64,000 bases of DNA, taken from Actinomyces capricornis. GTDB taxonomy: Bacteria; Actinomycetota; Actinomycetes; Actinomycetales; Actinomycetaceae. The stretch covers positions 1,922,001-1,986,000 of the forward strand of contig NZ_AP025017.1 in the NCBI RefSeq assembly GCF_019974135.1, written 5' to 3'. Shown here piece after piece: positions 10,314 through 19,173 of the stretch. Both the position numbers and the translations under genes were made by a program. The notes beneath the pieces are model-generated. The model was given only the letters and a program-made list of their open reading frames with translations, did not search any database and was not told the DNA's origin. The number at the start of each line of letters is the position of its first letter. Position 1 is the stretch's first letter.

Positions 10314-10997
10314 ATGTCCGCCTCCGTCCAGCCCAGCTCCCAGGCGACCGTGGTCCGGGTGGCCGTGGTCGACGACGACCCCTTCGTGCTCACCGCCCTG
10401 CGCGCCTACCTGGCCTCCAGTGAGCGGATCGAGGTCTCCTCCACCTTCTCGCGCGCCGACGACGCCCTGGCCTTCCTGCACCGCGTGCCCGTTGATGTGC
10501 TGCTCACCGATGTGCGCATGCCGGGCATGGACGGCCTGGAGCTGCTCGCCCGGGTGCGCGCCGAGTACCCCGGCATCGCGGTGGTCCTGCTGACCTCCTT
10601 CGATGACGACACCGCCATGCTCCAGGCCCTGGCCCAGCAGGCCAGCGGCTTCCTGCTCAAGGACGCCGCCCCCGAGGAGGTGGTGCGCGCCGTGCTCGCG
10701 GCCAGCGACGGGGGCACGACCATCGCCCCGGCCGCCGCCACCCGCCTGGTCTCCCAGTACCTGCGCACCGCACCCCCGGCCTCCGGCGGCGCCGCAGCGC
10801 CCCAGGTCACCGAGGCCGAGCAGGCCGTCCTGTCCCTGCTGTGTGAGGGCTCCTCCAATGCCGAGATCGCCGAGCAGCTGGTCATCTCCGAGGCCACGGT
10901 CAAGACCCACGTCTCCCATCTGATGAGGAAGTACGCGGTGACCTCCCGCCTGAAGCTCGTCGTCGCCGTCCAACGCCAGCGCGAGGCCCAGGGCTGA
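10314..10997 (+). CDS. response regulator, NarL/FixJ family
   Basis: DNA-binding partner of the divergently encoded kinase. 227 aa: receiver domain (about 14-130) with acidic pocket VVDDDPF, phospho-acceptor Asp in LLTDVRMPGMDG, and the conserved Lys in FLLKDAAPEE; LuxR-type HTH (about 160-220) with SNAEIAEQLVISEATVKTHV. The start codon lies 93 bp from the kinase ATG, so a shared control region is likely. The gene faces the ABC permease gene convergently, 36 bp away. Probable target: the ABC exporter genes, by context only. Confidence 0.9.
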   Translation: MSASVQPSSQATVVRVAVVDDDPFVLTALRAYLASSERIEVSSTFSRADDALAFLHRVPVDVLLTDVRMPGMDGLELLARVRAEYPGIAVVLLTSFDDDTAMLQALAQQASGFLLKDAAPEEVVRAVLAASDGGTTIAPAAATRLVSQYLRTAPPASGGAAAPQVTEAEQAVLSLLCEGSSNAEIAEQLVISEATVKTHVSHLMRKYAVTSRLKLVVAVQRQREAQG

Positions 10998-11033
10998 GGA
11001 GCGGGCGAGGGGCAGCTGGGTACCTCCAGGTTC

Positions 11034-13502
11034 TCAGTCGGTGGCCAGGGCGGCCACGGGGGCCACGGCCGCGGCCCGGCCCGCGGGCCGCAGGCACGCC
11101 ACCGCACCCACCGCCCCGGAGACGAGGACCACCCCCGCCAGGATCAGCCAGGGCACCGCGACCTGCGCGCTCGCACCGTTCTCAGTCCCGATGAGTGCGG
11201 CGAGGCCTGCAGCACCCACCCCGATGCCCACGGCGGTTCCGATGACGCCGCCCAGGAGCGCCATGAGCACCGATTCGGTGAGGAAGAGGCGGCGGATCGT
11301 GGCGCGCTCGGCGCCGGTGGCGCGCAGGACCCCCACTTCCCGCGTGCGCTCCACCACGCTGACCTCGGCGGTGTTCGACAGGCCGGATAGGGTGATGAGC
11401 AGGCTCAGGGCGAGGATCGCACTGATGATCAGCCCCGTGCGCTTGACCTGCTCGGTGAAGAACCGGCGCCCCTGGTCGGTGGAGCTCACCAGCAGGCCCG
11501 AGCCGTGGAGCTCCTGGCGCACCGCGCCGGCCACGGCGCCGTTGGATCCGTCGCCAGTGGTGCGCGCCCACAGGCTGGTGGTCACCGGCTCGCCGCCGGT
11601 GAGTGCCTCGGCGGTGGCCTCGGTGATGACCGGGCCGTACCCGCCCTCCTCCACATGGACCCGTAGCCGGCGCGTGCCCGCGGGACCGCTGAGCGTCACC
11701 TCGCTGCCCTCGGCCAGGTGGAAGATGCCGCCGACGACGAGGGTGTTGTCGTCGAGCCCCTCGAGGCCGTGGCGGGAGCGGACGATGGGGGCGATGGCCC
11801 CGTCGTCGATGGCGCTGACGGTGATCTCCTCACTGCGGTCCTGCGCGTCGAGATGGAGCTCCGGTGTGGGGACGAGGATGGTCGACTCCACGCCGTCGAC
11901 GTTCTCGATCTGCCTGGTCAGCGCGGCGGTGTCCCGATCCGGGGCGATCTCCTGGACGCGGATGTCGATGGGGGAGCCCGCGGCCACGTAGCCCTCCATC
12001 GAGGCATTGAGGGAGGATAGGCCCGTGGCCATCGTGGCGGCCACTGCGACCGAGACCAGCAGTGAGGCGGTCGTGGCCGCGGCGCGCCCCGGGTTGCGGG
12101 CCAGGTTGCGGCAGGCGAGCTGGAGCACGGGGCGCCGCGCCCCACCGCCAAGGCGCTCGACGATCCGAGCGGCGCCGACGACGAGCAGCGGCAGGGCCGA
12201 CAGGATGCCAAGGACCATGACCACCGCGCCCAGGGCCGTGACTTCAGGACTGCGCAGGCTGATACCGGCCAGGATCACCGCGACGCCAAGGCCGGCCAGG
12301 ACCAGGCCCGCCAGGCCCGCCGCCGCGCGCCGTCGTCCGAGGGCCGCAGCAGCGGCGACCTGGCCGGTCAGGGCGATGAGCGGGCTGACCCGGGTGCCCT
12401 GGTGCGCGGGCCGCAGGACGGCGGCGAGGGTGATGAGCACGCTCAGCAGGATCGTCAGGGCGAAGGGGGACCAGGAGACGGTCAGGTACCGGGGCCCCAG
12501 TGCATCGATGACATGCGCCCGGATGAGAATGACAGCCATGAGCGCGCCGAGCGCCGAGCCCAGGACCGAGCCGGCCAGGCCGGTGATGAGGCCGGCGCGC
12601 AGCACGGCCAGGCGCACCTGGCGCCGGCTGGCGCCCACGCAGCGCAGCAGGCCGATGGTGCGGGTCTGCTTGGCCACGAGCGTGGTGAAGGTGGTCGCGA
12701 TGACGATGGCGGAGACCACCGCGCACACGGGCCCCAGGACCTTGAGCAGGATGAGGGCGGCCGAGTCGACCTTGTTGCCGTCGGTGGTGCGCTGCTCGAT
12801 GCTCTCCTGCGCGGACTGCACAATGGCCTCGGGCTGGGTGGGGGCCATGGCTGCGGACGCGGCGTCGATCAGCTGGGAGCCGCTCGTGCCGCCGGCGGCG
12901 GTGAGGTAGAGGACGGCGTACTGGTCGGGCAGGCCCAGGGCGGTCTGCTCCCGGGGGCTGGCGAAGATGAAGGCCTCGCGCGGGTCTTTGCGGCTCACCT
13001 CCGCTCCGGGCCTGATGATGCCGACGACGGTGGCCGAGGAGTGGCTGCCGCCCTCTGCGTCGGGGCTCAGGGGGACGGTGGAGCCGACCTCGAGGTCCTG
13101 ATGCTGGGCCAGACTCGCGGAGATCGCGATCTCGCCGTCAGCCTGCGGCAGGCGCCCGGAGGTCAGACGGGTCTCGCCGGTCAGGGGCGGGATGTCCAGG
13201 ACGAAGGCGTGCTCGTCATTGGCATGGCCCGGACGGTCGATGTAGATGTGCTCCTCACGGTAGGGGCGCACCTCCTGGACTTCGGGCAGGGTGCTCAGGT
13301 CCTGGACCTCCTGATCGCTCAGTGCACGGTTGCGACCGGCGATGACGACGGCGTCGGCCCCGCCCACCGAGGCCCGGGCATTGGAGGTGAGCATGGTGGC
13401 GAAGGAATCGGAGACGATGAAGGCGAAGGCCATGAGCGCGGCCGCCAGGGCCACGGCCACCACGGCGGCGGCCGTGCGCCGCAGGTCGAGCAGGGCGGGC
13501 AT
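11034..13502 (-). CDS. ABC transporter permease, FtsX/MacB type
   Basis: Large permease of a MacB-like ABC system, the type that exports or pushes lipoproteins, peptides or antibiotics. 822 aa: N-terminal transmembrane helix followed by a large extracytoplasmic domain (about 40-245), an FtsX-like helical block (about 260-380), two central hydrophobic segments, a second extracytoplasmic domain (about 490-680) and a second FtsX block (about 690-815). This is the duplicated FtsX arrangement. Its ATG overlaps the ATPase stop codon by one base (TGATG), so the two are translationally coupled. Together with the kinase and regulator it resembles bacitracin or antimicrobial-peptide resistance modules; the substrate is not known. 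Confidence 0.88.
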   Translation of the reverse strand: MPALLDLRRTAAAVVAVALAAALMAFAFIVSDSFATMLTSNARASVGGADAVVIAGRNRALSDQEVQDLSTLPEVQEVRPYREEHIYIDRPGHANDEHAFVLDIPPLTGETRLTSGRLPQADGEIAISASLAQHQDLEVGSTVPLSPDAEGGSHSSATVVGIIRPGAEVSRKDPREAFIFASPREQTALGLPDQYAVLYLTAAGGTSGSQLIDAASAAMAPTQPEAIVQSAQESIEQRTTDGNKVDSAALILLKVLGPVCAVVSAIVIATTFTTLVAKQTRTIGLLRCVGASRRQVRLAVLRAGLITGLAGSVLGSALGALMAVILIRAHVIDALGPRYLTVSWSPFALTILLSVLITLAAVLRPAHQGTRVSPLIALTGQVAAAAALGRRRAAAGLAGLVLAGLGVAVILAGISLRSPEVTALGAVVMVLGILSALPLLVVGAARIVERLGGGARRPVLQLACRNLARNPGRAAATTASLLVSVAVAATMATGLSSLNASMEGYVAAGSPIDIRVQEIAPDRDTAALTRQIENVDGVESTILVPTPELHLDAQDRSEEITVSAIDDGAIAPIVRSRHGLEGLDDNTLVVGGIFHLAEGSEVTLSGPAGTRRLRVHVEEGGYGPVITEATAEALTGGEPVTTSLWARTTGDGSNGAVAGAVRQELHGSGLLVSSTDQGRRFFTEQVKRTGLIISAILALSLLITLSGLSNTAEVSVVERTREVGVLRATGAERATIRRLFLTESVLMALLGGVIGTAVGIGVGAAGLAALIGTENGASAQVAVPWLILAGVVLVSGAVGAVACLRPAGRAAAVAPVAALATD

Positions 13503-14338
13503 CAGCGCACCCCCGTCCAGGGCCGGTCCGGGTTTGCGGCGTGGCCGGGATGAGGGGCTGCGGGTGCGACGGGCGGCGGCCCTGCCGGTGCGGGGCGGCG
13601 GGTGGGGGCGTCGGCCTCGATGCGCCCGTCGCGCAGGCGGATGATGCGGTGGGTCGCCCCCGCCGCATCCTGATCATGGGTGACCATGACCACGGTCTGC
13701 CCCAGGTGCTCGCACATCTGGGCCAGGGCGCTCAGCAGCGAGGCCGCCGAGGCGGTGTCCAGCGCCCCGGTGGGCTCGTCGGCGAAGACCACCTCGGGGC
13801 GCCCCACGAGGGCCCGGGCCACGGCCACGCGCTGCTGCTGGCCGCCGGAGAGCTCGCTGGGGCGGTGCCCCAGGCGGTCGCCGATCCCCAGGATGTCGAT
13901 GATGGTGCGGTACCAGCCCTCATCGGGGCGGCGCCCCGCCAGCCTCAGGGGCAGCAGGATGTTCTCCTGAGCCGTCAGCGTGGGCAGGAGGTTGAAGGAC
14001 TGGAAGACGAAGCCCAGGCGGTCGCGGCGCACGGCGGTCAGCCGCTTGTCCCCCATCCCGGCCAGGTCCTGGCCCGCGATGAGCACCCTGCCGCTGGTGG
14101 GGGAGTCCAGCCCCGCCAGGCAGTGCAGGAGGGTGGACTTCCCCGAGCCCGAGGGGCCCATGATGGCGACGAACTCGCCCCGCGCCACGGACAGGCTGAC
14201 GGAGTCCAGGGCCAGGACCTGGGCGGCGCCCCGGCCGTAGATCCTGCTCAGCGCCTGGGCCTGGACCACCGGGGCGCCCGGGTGGGCCGCTCCCGGGGGA
14301 GGCTGGATGGGTGGTGGCGTCGTCGGCATCGCTGGCAT
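13502..14338 (-). CDS. ABC transporter ATP-binding protein, MacB/LolD type
   Basis: ATPase of the FtsX-type exporter. 278 aa: Walker [11 protein letters not shown]-loop [13 protein letters not shown], signature [15 protein letters not shown], Walker [13 protein letters not shown] and the switch histidine in VMVTHDQD. N- and C-terminal Pro/Ala-rich tails (about 30 and 40 aa) extend beyond the usual 230-aa core. AGGAG lies about eight bases before the ATG. First gene of a two-gene operon with the permease. Confidence 0.92.
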   Translation of the reverse strand: MPAMPTTPPPIQPPPGAAHPGAPVVQAQALSRIYGRGAAQVLALDSVSLSVARGEFVAIMGPSGSGKSTLLHCLAGLDSPTSGRVLIAGQDLAGMGDKRLTAVRRDRLGFVFQSFNLLPTLTAQENILLPLRLAGRRPDEGWYRTIIDILGIGDRLGHRPSELSGGQQQRVAVARALVGRPEVVFADEPTGALDTASAASLLSALAQMCEHLGQTVVMVTHDQDAAGATHRIIRLRDGRIEADAPTRRPAPAGPPPVAPAAPHPGHAANPDRPWTGVR

Positions 14339-14727
14339 CGTGAGGCTCCTCGGCTCAGGGGACCTGCGCGCTGTGCGCCCTGGGCGCGGCGGCGGGGCCC
14401 GGATTCATCCGGTTGACCCCGCCAGGCTAGGAATCGCGCGATGGCGCCGGAATCCATCGAAGGAGCGGAGGTGGCGGGGGTCTCCGCCTTTGGGATGAGA
14501 CCCGGCCCGGGCGGCTCCGGCCCGCTCCCGTCCCGGCTCTCGGGCCCGGTCGCAGGGACCGGCCTGCGGGCCCGTGGCAGGCGGCTCGACCCGCTCCCGC
14601 GGCCATCGCCGCACTCGCGCCGCTCTCGCGGCGCGGCTGGCCCCTCCCCGGCGCGCGGGCACCTGCTCCCAGCGGCTCGCGACGGGCGGAAAAGGCCACG
14701 GTCCTCCCACTGGGACGGCCCAACCGT
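14339..14727. other. 390-bp gap between divergent ABC operon and folP
   Basis: No credible gene. Contains the upstream regions of both divergent transcripts. I see no clear repeat or operator. The only defined element is the folP -10 box at its right end. Confidence 0.5.
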
Positions 14728-14733
14728 TAGCCT
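14728..14733 (+). promoter_or_regulatory. -10 box of a probable leaderless folP promoter
   Basis: TAGCCT ends six bases before the folP GTG at 14740; no ribosome site is visible. The promoter shows that folP now starts its own transcript instead of reading through from folE. Confidence 0.55.
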
Positions 14734-14739
14734 GGGTCC

Positions 14740-15612
14740 GTGACTTCTCCGCCTGCCACCGCCCCGGCGCCCCTGCCGGGCGCGCTGCCGCGCGAGCGCA
14801 CGCTGCTCATGGGGATCCTCAACGTCACCCCGGACTCCTTCTCCGACGGCGGCCGGTGGGACACCCCTGAGGCCGCCGTGGCCCACGGCCGCGAGCTGCT
14901 GGACCAGGGTGCGGACCTGCTGGACATCGGCGGGGAGTCCACGCGCCCCGGCGCCGGGCGCGTCAGCCCCGACCAGGAGCGCGAGCGGATCCTCCCGGTG
15001 GTGCGCGAGCTCGCCGCGCAGGGCGCCGTCATCTCGGTGGACACCACGCGCGCCTCGACGGCCGCGGCCGCCATCGAGGCCGGGGCCGCCATCATCAACG
15101 ATGTCTCGGGGGGCCTGGCCGACCCCGGCATGCACCGCCTCATCGCCTCCGCGGGCGTGGTCTACATCTGCCAGCACTGGCGCGGATCCCCCGAGACCAT
15201 GGACACCCTCACCGACTACCCCGAGGGGGTCCTGGCCGGGGTGGAGGCCGAGCTGGGCCGGCGCCTGGCCGAGCTGGAGGCCGCCGGCGTCGACCCCGCC
15301 CAGGTGGTGGTCGACCCGGGCCTGGGCTTCGCCAAGACCCACGAGCAGTCCTGGCGGCTCCTGGCCTCCACCGCCCGCCTGGGGGAGAACCTGGGCCGCC
15401 CCGTCCTCATCGGCGCCTCCCGCAAGCGCTTCCTGGCCGCCGCCACCGACCCGGGCGCCGGCCCGGGCGGCACCCCTGACCAGCGCGACGCCGCCACCGC
15501 CGCCACCACCGCCCTGGCCGCCGCCGCAGGCGCCTGGGCCGTGAGAGTCCACGAGGTCCCGGCCAACCGGGATGCTCTTCGCACCGCCTCCCTCTGGAAG
15601 GAACACCAGTGA
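14740..15612 (+). CDS. folP: dihydropteroate synthase
   Basis: Condenses hydroxymethyl-dihydropterin diphosphate with p-aminobenzoate to dihydropteroate; the sulfonamide target. 290 aa, normal length. Conserved pieces: MGILNVTPDSFSDGG, GGESTRPGA, SVDTTRASTAAAAIEAGAAIINDVSGG and the C-terminal GASRKRFL. The GTG start fits a leaderless transcript. Its stop overlaps the start of the FolB-FolK gene by four bases (GTGA), so the folate genes are translationally coupled. Confidence 0.95.
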   Translation: MTSPPATAPAPLPGALPRERTLLMGILNVTPDSFSDGGRWDTPEAAVAHGRELLDQGADLLDIGGESTRPGAGRVSPDQERERILPVVRELAAQGAVISVDTTRASTAAAAIEAGAAIINDVSGGLADPGMHRLIASAGVVYICQHWRGSPETMDTLTDYPEGVLAGVEAELGRRLAELEAAGVDPAQVVVDPGLGFAKTHEQSWRLLASTARLGENLGRPVLIGASRKRFLAAATDPGAGPGGTPDQRDAATAATTALAAAAGAWAVRVHEVPANRDALRTASLWKEHQ

Positions 15613-18107
15613 GCACCACCCTCAACGCGACCACCGACCGGATCCGCCTGGTCGGGCTGTCAGCCCGTGGCCATCACGGCGTCCTGCCCTTCGAACGGGA
15701 AGAGGGCCAGCTCTTCACCGTGGACGTCACCCTCGACCTGGGCGCACGCGGCACTGCGGTGGCCGCCGTGACCGACAGCCTCGACGACGCCGTGGACTAC
15801 TCCTCCGTGGCCAACGCCGTGGTCACCGTCATCGAGGGGGAGCCCGTCAGCCTCCTGGAGGCCCTGGCGGATCGGATCGCCGAGCGCGTCCTGGCCTACC
15901 CCAGGGTCCTGGCCGCCGAGATCACGGTGCACAAGCCCCAGGCGCCCCTGGACGTGGCCTTCGAGGACGTGGCGATGACCATCTACCGCACCTCCGAGTC
16001 GGCCGGCCAGTCCTCCGGGGCGCACGCGGCCGAGCCTGCCGAGGCCGAGCACGCCCCCGCCGAGCCGCGCCGCTTCACCTCCCACCGCGCCGAGCCGGCC
16101 GAGCCCGAGACCGCCGCCGCCCTCGGCGTGGGGGCCCTGCCCCTCCAGTCCGCACCCCCGCCCGCCGATGAGGCCCCCGCCTCCGACCCCTGGGGCCCCG
16201 ATCAGTGGATGAGTGAGGCCGACGAGGCCGGCGCCCCGGCCCCCGGAGCCTCCGCGCAGGACCTCCTGGGCCTGGGCGAGTCCGAGACCGACCAGGCATC
16301 CCGGCGCTCGCCGGAGGCCGGCCCCGAGCACGGCGGCGCCCCCCTCCTGGGGCCCACCGACGGGGCCGGGCCCCGCGTCGAGCCCCTGGGCGGCTTCGAG
16401 CCTGTCAGTGCCGTGGACGCCGTGGAGGCCGTGGACGGTGCTGCCGGCGCTCACGCGCCCGAGGCCCCCACCGCGGTCTCGCCCGAGGCCGCCCCGGTGG
16501 AGTCCCTGCCCACGGGCCTGCCCGTCCAACTGCCGGGGGAGGGGCGCCACCGCGCCGAGCCCAGCAGCGATACCGCCGTCGGCTCGGCCGATGAGCCGGC
16601 CGCCCCGCACAGTGCCGGCCTGGCAGAGGCGCCCGAGCCGGTGGCCGAGTCCTTCGCGGGCCAGGCCGGTGCCTACTCGACCGGATCGGCCGATCCGGTC
16701 GAGGGCGGGCAGGAGACCCCCGGCGTCGAGCCCGCCCCACTGCCCTACGGCGAGTCCGAGCCCGTGGCCGCCGAGCCGGAGGCTCCCGCCCCGGCGCCCG
16801 AGGCGGACCTGCCCCTGGCTGAGGCCCCGGACTCGGCTCAGGCGTCCTTCGGCCTCACGGACGGCCCGCTCGTGGATGGCGGGCACCAGGTCGATGGCGC
16901 CGTGGGCGGCGCTGCGGCCCCGGGGCCGCTTTCCCCGGCACTGGCCCCCTCGCCCGCCGATCTCCCGGAGACCGCGGCCGAGCCCGTGGAGGCCCCGGCC
17001 CCCTTGCCCACGACTGCCCCGGCCGACCCGCTGGAGCAGCGCCCGGGCAGGCCTGTGGGCGCCGTCTTCGCCCTGGGCGCCAACGCCGGCCACGTGCTGG
17101 TCACCCTGCGTGCCGCGGTGCGCTCCCTCAAGGCCACCGAGGGCATCGAGGTCCTCCAGGTCGGGCCCCTGGCCCGCACAGTGGCCGTGGTGCCCGAGGG
17201 CGGGGAGCGCCAGCCCGACTACCTCAACACGGTGGTCACCGTCCTGACCACCCTCTCGCCGCGCGAGCTGCTGGCCGTGTGCCAGGCCCTGGAGTCCGAG
17301 GCCGGGCGCGTGCGCACCCAGCACTGGGGGCCGCGCACCCTCGACGTCGACCTGGTGACGGTCGAGGGCGTGGACAGCCAGGACCCCGAGCTGACCCTGC
17401 CCCACGCCCACGCCCACGAGCGCGCCTTCGTCCTGGTGCCCTGGTCCCAGGCCGACCCCTTCGCCGAGCTGGGCGGGCGCACCGTCACCGAGCTGGCCGA
17501 GCAGGCCCCCGACCGCTCGGGCCTGCGCTGGCTGGCCTTCGACTGGCTCGACACCGACAACATCCCGGAGAAGCCCACGGGCCCCTACGTGGCCCCGCCG
17601 GTCGTCGATGAGGACCCCGAGCCGGTCGAGCAGGTCTTCAACGCCACCCGCAACGAGCAGTCCGTCATCGACGCCGAGCTCGCCGCCGAGTACCTGGCCG
17701 GGATCGGCGAGCTCCCGCCGCAGGACGCCCAGAACCCCCAGGACGCCCCGGCGGTGCAGCAGGCCCAGGACCACCACGGCCAGCAGGGGGCCCCGGAGGC
17801 CGCGGCCCCGGCCGGCGGCGCCCCCCAGGCCGGTGCCCTCCCCGACGTCGAGCCGGCCGGCCTGGAGGCGGACAACCCCTTCGCCGCCGCCTCCTTCGGC
17901 ACCGACTACGCCGTGCCTGTGGACGCCGCCCAGGTCCCCGGCCAGACGCCGGGGCCCGATCAGTCCCAGGGGCAGGCGCCTGAGCCCCAGGCGCCCGACC
18001 AGTTCCCCGTGCCCCAGGTCGGCGAGGAGGACTCCTGGGAGGCCCCCCTGCAGTGGAATGAGGTCATTGGAGGCACCGACGGGATGGGTCCCCGTCAGGG
18101 CTCCTGA
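15609..18107 (+). CDS. FolB-FolK fusion: dihydroneopterin aldolase / HPPK with very long linker
   Basis: Bifunctional folate enzyme. 832 aa: FolB domain (about 10-125) with GHHGVLPFEREEGQ and the catalytic-region Lys in TVHKPQAPLD; a linker of about 350 residues (130-480) almost entirely Ala, Pro, Glu, Gly and Asp; FolK domain (about 483-648) with FALGANAG, the diagnostic WGPRTLDVDLV and LPHAHAHERAFVLVPW; then a second disordered acidic tail (650-832). Separate FolB and FolK are about 120 and 165 aa, so roughly 550 residues are extra. Start overlaps folP by four bases; stop overlaps the DUF3180 start (TGATG). One continuous frame argues against a sequencing artefact. Confidence 0.93.
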   Translation: MSTTLNATTDRIRLVGLSARGHHGVLPFEREEGQLFTVDVTLDLGARGTAVAAVTDSLDDAVDYSSVANAVVTVIEGEPVSLLEALADRIAERVLAYPRVLAAEITVHKPQAPLDVAFEDVAMTIYRTSESAGQSSGAHAAEPAEAEHAPAEPRRFTSHRAEPAEPETAAALGVGALPLQSAPPPADEAPASDPWGPDQWMSEADEAGAPAPGASAQDLLGLGESETDQASRRSPEAGPEHGGAPLLGPTDGAGPRVEPLGGFEPVSAVDAVEAVDGAAGAHAPEAPTAVSPEAAPVESLPTGLPVQLPGEGRHRAEPSSDTAVGSADEPAAPHSAGLAEAPEPVAESFAGQAGAYSTGSADPVEGGQETPGVEPAPLPYGESEPVAAEPEAPAPAPEADLPLAEAPDSAQASFGLTDGPLVDGGHQVDGAVGGAAAPGPLSPALAPSPADLPETAAEPVEAPAPLPTTAPADPLEQRPGRPVGAVFALGANAGHVLVTLRAAVRSLKATEGIEVLQVGPLARTVAVVPEGGERQPDYLNTVVTVLTTLSPRELLAVCQALESEAGRVRTQHWGPRTLDVDLVTVEGVDSQDPELTLPHAHAHERAFVLVPWSQADPFAELGGRTVTELAEQAPDRSGLRWLAFDWLDTDNIPEKPTGPYVAPPVVDEDPEPVEQVFNATRNEQSVIDAELAAEYLAGIGELPPQDAQNPQDAPAVQQAQDHHGQQGAPEAAAPAGGAPQAGALPDVEPAGLEADNPFAAASFGTDYAVPVDAAQVPGQTPGPDQSQGQAPEPQAPDQFPVPQVGEEDSWEAPLQWNEVIGGTDGMGPRQGS

Positions 18108-18592
18108 TGCGGCGCACCCGCTGGACCAGTGCCCTGGCCTGGTTTGCGGTCGTCTCGGTGACCACCTGGGTGGTGGGGGAGACCGTCATGCGTCACCGGG
18201 GCTGGGTGCCGGGCCTGACCCCCTGGGGCGCTGTGGCCGCCCTGGTGATCTCCGGCGTCGTGCTGACCAGCGGCCTGGCCGTGCGGCGCCTGCGCGCCCG
18301 CCAACGCACCTGGATGACCCCCACCGGCGCGGCGACCACTGCCGCCGCCGCGCAGGCCTCCGCGCTCGTGGGCGCCGCCATCGGCGGTGTCTACGCCGGG
18401 CAGTTGGCCCTGGCGGTCCTCTCACCCCCATCGTCGGCCATGACCCATCTCGCCTGGAGCGCCGCCGGAAGCCTGGCGGCCTGCGCCCTGTGGTGCCTCA
18501 TCGGCTTCCTCGTGGAGCACTGGTGCGCCATCTCCGACGACGATGATGAGGCCCCCGGGGAGGGCGCCGAGGACGGCGCCCCGGCCCGATAG
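18107..18592 (+). CDS. DUF3180 family membrane protein
   Basis: Small membrane protein of unknown function, always found near the folate genes in actinobacteria. 161 aa with four predicted transmembrane segments (about 8-25, 38-56, 76-100, 114-140) and an acidic C-terminal tail. The ATG overlaps the FolB-FolK stop codon by one base. Assigned by position, length and topology. Confidence 0.8.
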   Translation: MRRTRWTSALAWFAVVSVTTWVVGETVMRHRGWVPGLTPWGAVAALVISGVVLTSGLAVRRLRARQRTWMTPTGAATTAAAAQASALVGAAIGGVYAGQLALAVLSPPSSAMTHLAWSAAGSLAACALWCLIGFLVEHWCAISDDDDEAPGEGAEDGAPAR

Positions 18593-18678
18593 CCGGTGCG
18601 GGCCCCGCCGGAGGGCTTGCGGGCCGGCGCGCGACGGGGCAGCCTCGTACCTGCCAGACCATTGAGATGAGGAGCCCC

Positions 18679-19173
18679 ATGACCGCGCCCGCCGTCGACC
18701 CCTTCGCCCCCGAGGGAGTGGACTTCCAACCCGTCTCCCCCAAACTCATCACCGCGCGCCTCCTGGGCGCCGGCCTGGCCAACGCGGTCCTGGCGGCGGT
18801 GGGTGTCACCCTGGGGGCGCTGGTCAGCCCCTGGTTCCACCTCATCACCGGGGCCGCCGCGGCCTTCATGGCCTTGGGGCTGTGGTTCATCCCCCGCCAG
18901 GTGCGGGCCATGGGCTACGCCCTGACCGAGGACCACCTGCTGTGGCGCCAGGGGGTCATGTTCCGCTCCGTCTCGGTCATCCCCTACGGCCGCATGCAGT
19001 TCGTGGACACCTCCCAGGGGCCGCTGGCTGCGAGACTGGGCATCGCGGAGGTCAAGCTCCACACCGCCTCGGCCAGCACGGACGCCACCATCGACGGGCT
19101 GCCGGTGGATCAGGCTGAGCACCTGCGCCGGGTCCTGTCCCAGCGCGGTGAGGAGAGGATGGCAGGGCTGTGA
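18679..19173 (+). CDS. PH domain membrane protein (bPH2, YdbS-like)
   Basis: Membrane protein with a bacterial PH (DUF304) domain. About 164 aa: two hydrophobic helices (about 30-72) followed by a PH domain beginning ALTEDHLLWRQGVMFRSVSVIPYGRMQFVD. I start at ATG 18679, with AGGAG just upstream, not at the in-frame ATG 18667, which has no ribosome site. It overlaps the next gene by four bases, matching the ydbS-ydbT gene pair of Bacillus, linked there to bacteriocin resistance. Function here is inferred. Confidence 0.8.
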   Translation: MTAPAVDPFAPEGVDFQPVSPKLITARLLGAGLANAVLAAVGVTLGALVSPWFHLITGAAAAFMALGLWFIPRQVRAMGYALTEDHLLWRQGVMFRSVSVIPYGRMQFVDTSQGPLAARLGIAEVKLHTASASTDATIDGLPVDQAEHLRRVLSQRGEERMAGL

